Source of the DNA: B1SED10-225 sp964501415
GTDB lineage: Bacteria > Bacillota_I > Bacilli_A > Izemoplasmatales > Izemoplasmataceae
Direction: 5' to 3'
DNA: 23,478 nucleotides
Assembly: GCA_964501415.1 (NCBI GenBank)
Contig: CAZCSL010000020.1
Location: forward strand, 1-23,478
A model generated the notes under the pieces. It had not been told where the DNA came from. It worked only from the letters and a program-made list of their open reading frames with translations, and did no database searches. The position numbers were made by a program, and so were the translations under genes. Every line of letters begins with the position of its first letter. Within the stretch, counting starts at the first letter, position 1. This document shows, piece by piece, positions 22,186 to 23,478 of the stretch.

Positions 22186-22245
22186 GAATTCGCAAAAAAC
22201 AAGCCATACTTTTGTGATAACATACAATTGGAAGAGGACAAGATT

Positions 22246-22947
22246 ATGTTAATTTATGGAACCAACCCCATCAAAGAAGCCATGCGAGCTAATCGCAAGA
22301 TTTATGAGCTTTTTTGTACCTCGAAGACCGATGCCGGCATCGTGAAGGAAGCTAAGAAAAAACAAATCAAAGTAACGACTTTGAAACCACAAGACTTAGA
22401 AAGAAAATTCGGCAAAACCCATCAACATGTCGGGGCTAATGTCGAGGATTATCACACCTTGTCATTGGCAGAAGCAATCGCGAAAGAGGGAAAGAAACTT
22501 TTCATTATGTTAGATGGCGTGACCGATCCCCACAATCTCGGGGCGGTAATTCGCAATGTTGAAGCATTTGGGGCTAGTGGAATTATTATTCCAAAACACC
22601 GTAGTGCAACCATCAACGCTACGGTGGTGAAGGTTTCCTCTGGCGCGATTGAGTATGTTGATATTGTTCAAGTTACGAATTTAAATCAAGCCATTAAATC
22701 ATTGAAGGAAAATAACATTTGGGTGGTTGGAACCGATCTTGATGCAAGGGATACTTTGGATGATGTATTTGTTGATTTAGACCTCTGTGTCGTATTCGGA
22801 AGTGAAGGCTCGGGGTTGTCTCAATTAATCAAGAAAAACTGTGATTATCTTGTCAAAATTCCCATGCAAGGTTATGTCAATAGCTTAAATGTATCTGTCA
22901 GTACTGGCGTTGTCTTGCATGATATCTCTAAACAAAAAAGAGGATAA
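22246..22947 (+). CDS. rlmB: 23S rRNA (guanosine(2251)-2'-O)-methyltransferase RlmB
   Basis: SPOUT-class (TrmH/SpoU) methyltransferase. The 233-residue protein has an N-terminal L30e-like RNA-binding domain (LIYGTNPIKEAM) and the trefoil-knot domain with motif 1 LDGVTDPHNLGAVIRNVEAF (N98, R103), motif 2 VVFGSEGSGLS (182-192) and motif 3 IPMQGYVNSLNVSVSTGVVL (205-224). ATG 22246 has GAGGA (22234-22238) 7 nt upstream; an in-frame TTG at 22228 lies before that site. RlmB rather than TrmH is inferred from the N-terminal domain and the cysS-mrnC-rlmB context. Confidence 0.92.
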   Translation: MLIYGTNPIKEAMRANRKIYELFCTSKTDAGIVKEAKKKQIKVTTLKPQDLERKFGKTHQHVGANVEDYHTLSLAEAIAKEGKKLFIMLDGVTDPHNLGAVIRNVEAFGASGIIIPKHRSATINATVVKVSSGAIEYVDIVQVTNLNQAIKSLKENNIWVVGTDLDARDTLDDVFVDLDLCVVFGSEGSGLSQLIKKNCDYLVKIPMQGYVNSLNVSVSTGVVLHDISKQKRG

Positions 22948-22949
22948 TC

Positions 22950-23478
22950 ATGAAAGTAAGCCACCATAACGATTTTGAAATTATTGATAGAATCAAGCAA
23001 GGCGATGAGTTCGCCTTTGAGTTGTTGGTGGCACAATATAAAAATATGATTAAGAAAAAAATACATAAGTTTAATTTAGCTTACAAGTTTGATGATTTGT
23101 TTCAAGAAGGTTTGATGGTACTTCATAAAACGGCATTTTCTTACGATGACAATTATAGCAAAAGCTTTACGCGGTTTTTTGAGATGGCTCTTGAAAGATA
23201 TTACGTTACTATGATTCGCACGATGTCAAGACGAAAAGACAAGCTAGTAAAATATAAAGATTGCATTGCATCATTGAATCACGTACTAGAAGAAAACTCG
23301 GTTTATTACGGGCTTCATGTTTCGGAAATAAAAAAAGTGTTGACGGAACTGGAGTTTATGGTATATGCTTTAAAAGAATTAAAAAATGTTTCTATCTCTA
23401 GCATTGCAGAGGAATGTCAACTTGAAGAAAAGAAAATTTATAACGCCTTACATCGTTCAAAAGAGAAAATAAAGGCGT
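22950..23478 (+). CDS. sigH: SigH-like alternative sigma factor, 3' end cut by the window
   Basis: A sigma-70 family protein of which 176 residues are visible with no stop before the window edge. It has a conserved region-2 core (FDDLFQEGLMVLHKTAFSYD, about 50-69, with FTRFFEMALERYYVTMIRTM after it) and a C-terminal helix-turn-helix (ISSIAEECQLEEKKIYNALH, near 152-171) like region 4. Sequence and place match Bacillus SigH, which follows rlmB and the yacP/rae1 gene; here yacP is absent and the ATG is 3 nt after the rlmB stop, with GAGG at 22940-22943. The regulon (competence, stationary phase in relatives) cannot be inferred. Another ECF-like or ComX-like sigma is possible. Confidence 0.8.
   Translation, partial: MKVSHHNDFEIIDRIKQGDEFAFELLVAQYKNMIKKKIHKFNLAYKFDDLFQEGLMVLHKTAFSYDDNYSKSFTRFFEMALERYYVTMIRTMSRRKDKLVKYKDCIASLNHVLEENSVYYGLHVSEIKKVLTELEFMVYALKELKNVSISSIAEECQLEEKKIYNALHRSKEKIKA

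Noticed and set aside
1..23478. CRISPR arrays, tRNA or rRNA genes, insertion sequences, phage genes, toxin-antitoxin or defence systems
   Set aside because: I looked for regular repeats, cloverleaf-like gaps, transposase motifs and terminal inverted repeats; all gaps are under about 135 bases and are explained by promoters, leaders and terminators.
1..23478. Alternative genetic code (TGA as Trp)
   Set aside because: TGA closes several genes at the expected family length and tryptophans in conserved places are TGG, so the standard code applies.

Overview
The window is a dense, almost entirely housekeeping stretch of a low-to-moderate GC Bacillota-type genome. The gene order rplR-rpsE-rpmD-rplO-secY-adk-map-infA-rpmJ-rpsM-rpsK-rpoA-rplQ-ecfA1-ecfA2-ecfT-truA is the spc/alpha ribosomal cluster with the ECF-transporter tail known from Bacillus. 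Strong AGGAGG-type ribosome binding sites, TATAAT/TGnTATAAT promoters and hairpin-plus-T terminators fit the same group. TGA is used as a stop (adk, ecfA2, csp, cysS, mrnC) and Trp is TGG, so this is the standard bacterial code and not a Mycoplasma/Spiroplasma code. The compact gene set and protein character suggest a deep-branching relative of Mollicutes (Acholeplasma/Izemoplasma-like) or Erysipelotrichia, but this assignment is an inference and is weak.

Layout: (1) 24-6780, ribosomal proteins L18, S5, L30, L15, S13, S11, L17 and L36 with SecY, adenylate kinase, methionine aminopeptidase, IF-1 and RNA polymerase alpha, all on the + strand with tiny gaps or TAATG/ATGA overlaps, ending in a strong terminator. 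(2) 6868-10508, a separately promoted operon for the energy-coupling module EcfA1-EcfA2-EcfT plus the tRNA pseudouridine synthase TruA; EcfT carries an extra hydrophobic insert and TruA an unusual N-terminal extension of about 90 residues. (3) 10543-12109, the only - strand genes: permease and ATPase of a zinc/manganese-type ABC importer, convergent with truA across a shared bidirectional terminator and divergent from tmk. (4) 12241-17542, tmk-holB-ricT-rsmI-metG, a tightly packed DNA-replication/RNA-modification/translation operon. (5) 17566-18508, rplM-rpsI with its own consensus promoter and a short structured leader. (6) 18579-23478, gltX, csp, then cysS-mrnC-rlmB and a 3'-truncated SigH-like sigma factor gene, matching the Bacillus gltX/cysS/mrnC/rlmB/sigH neighbourhood.

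Together the genes serve translation (ribosomal proteins, three aminoacyl-tRNA synthetases, IF-1, rRNA/tRNA modification and maturation), transcription (RpoA, a sigma factor), protein secretion and N-terminal processing, nucleotide supply, the clamp loader, and vitamin/metal uptake. I found no CRISPR, tRNA, rRNA, phage, insertion sequence or toxin-antitoxin locus, and no intergenic gap longer than about 130 bases. I do not see a wholly new system. The parts most deserving a second look are the TruA extension, the EcfT insert, the inverted metal-transporter cassette with a dyad in its promoter region, and the rplM leader.
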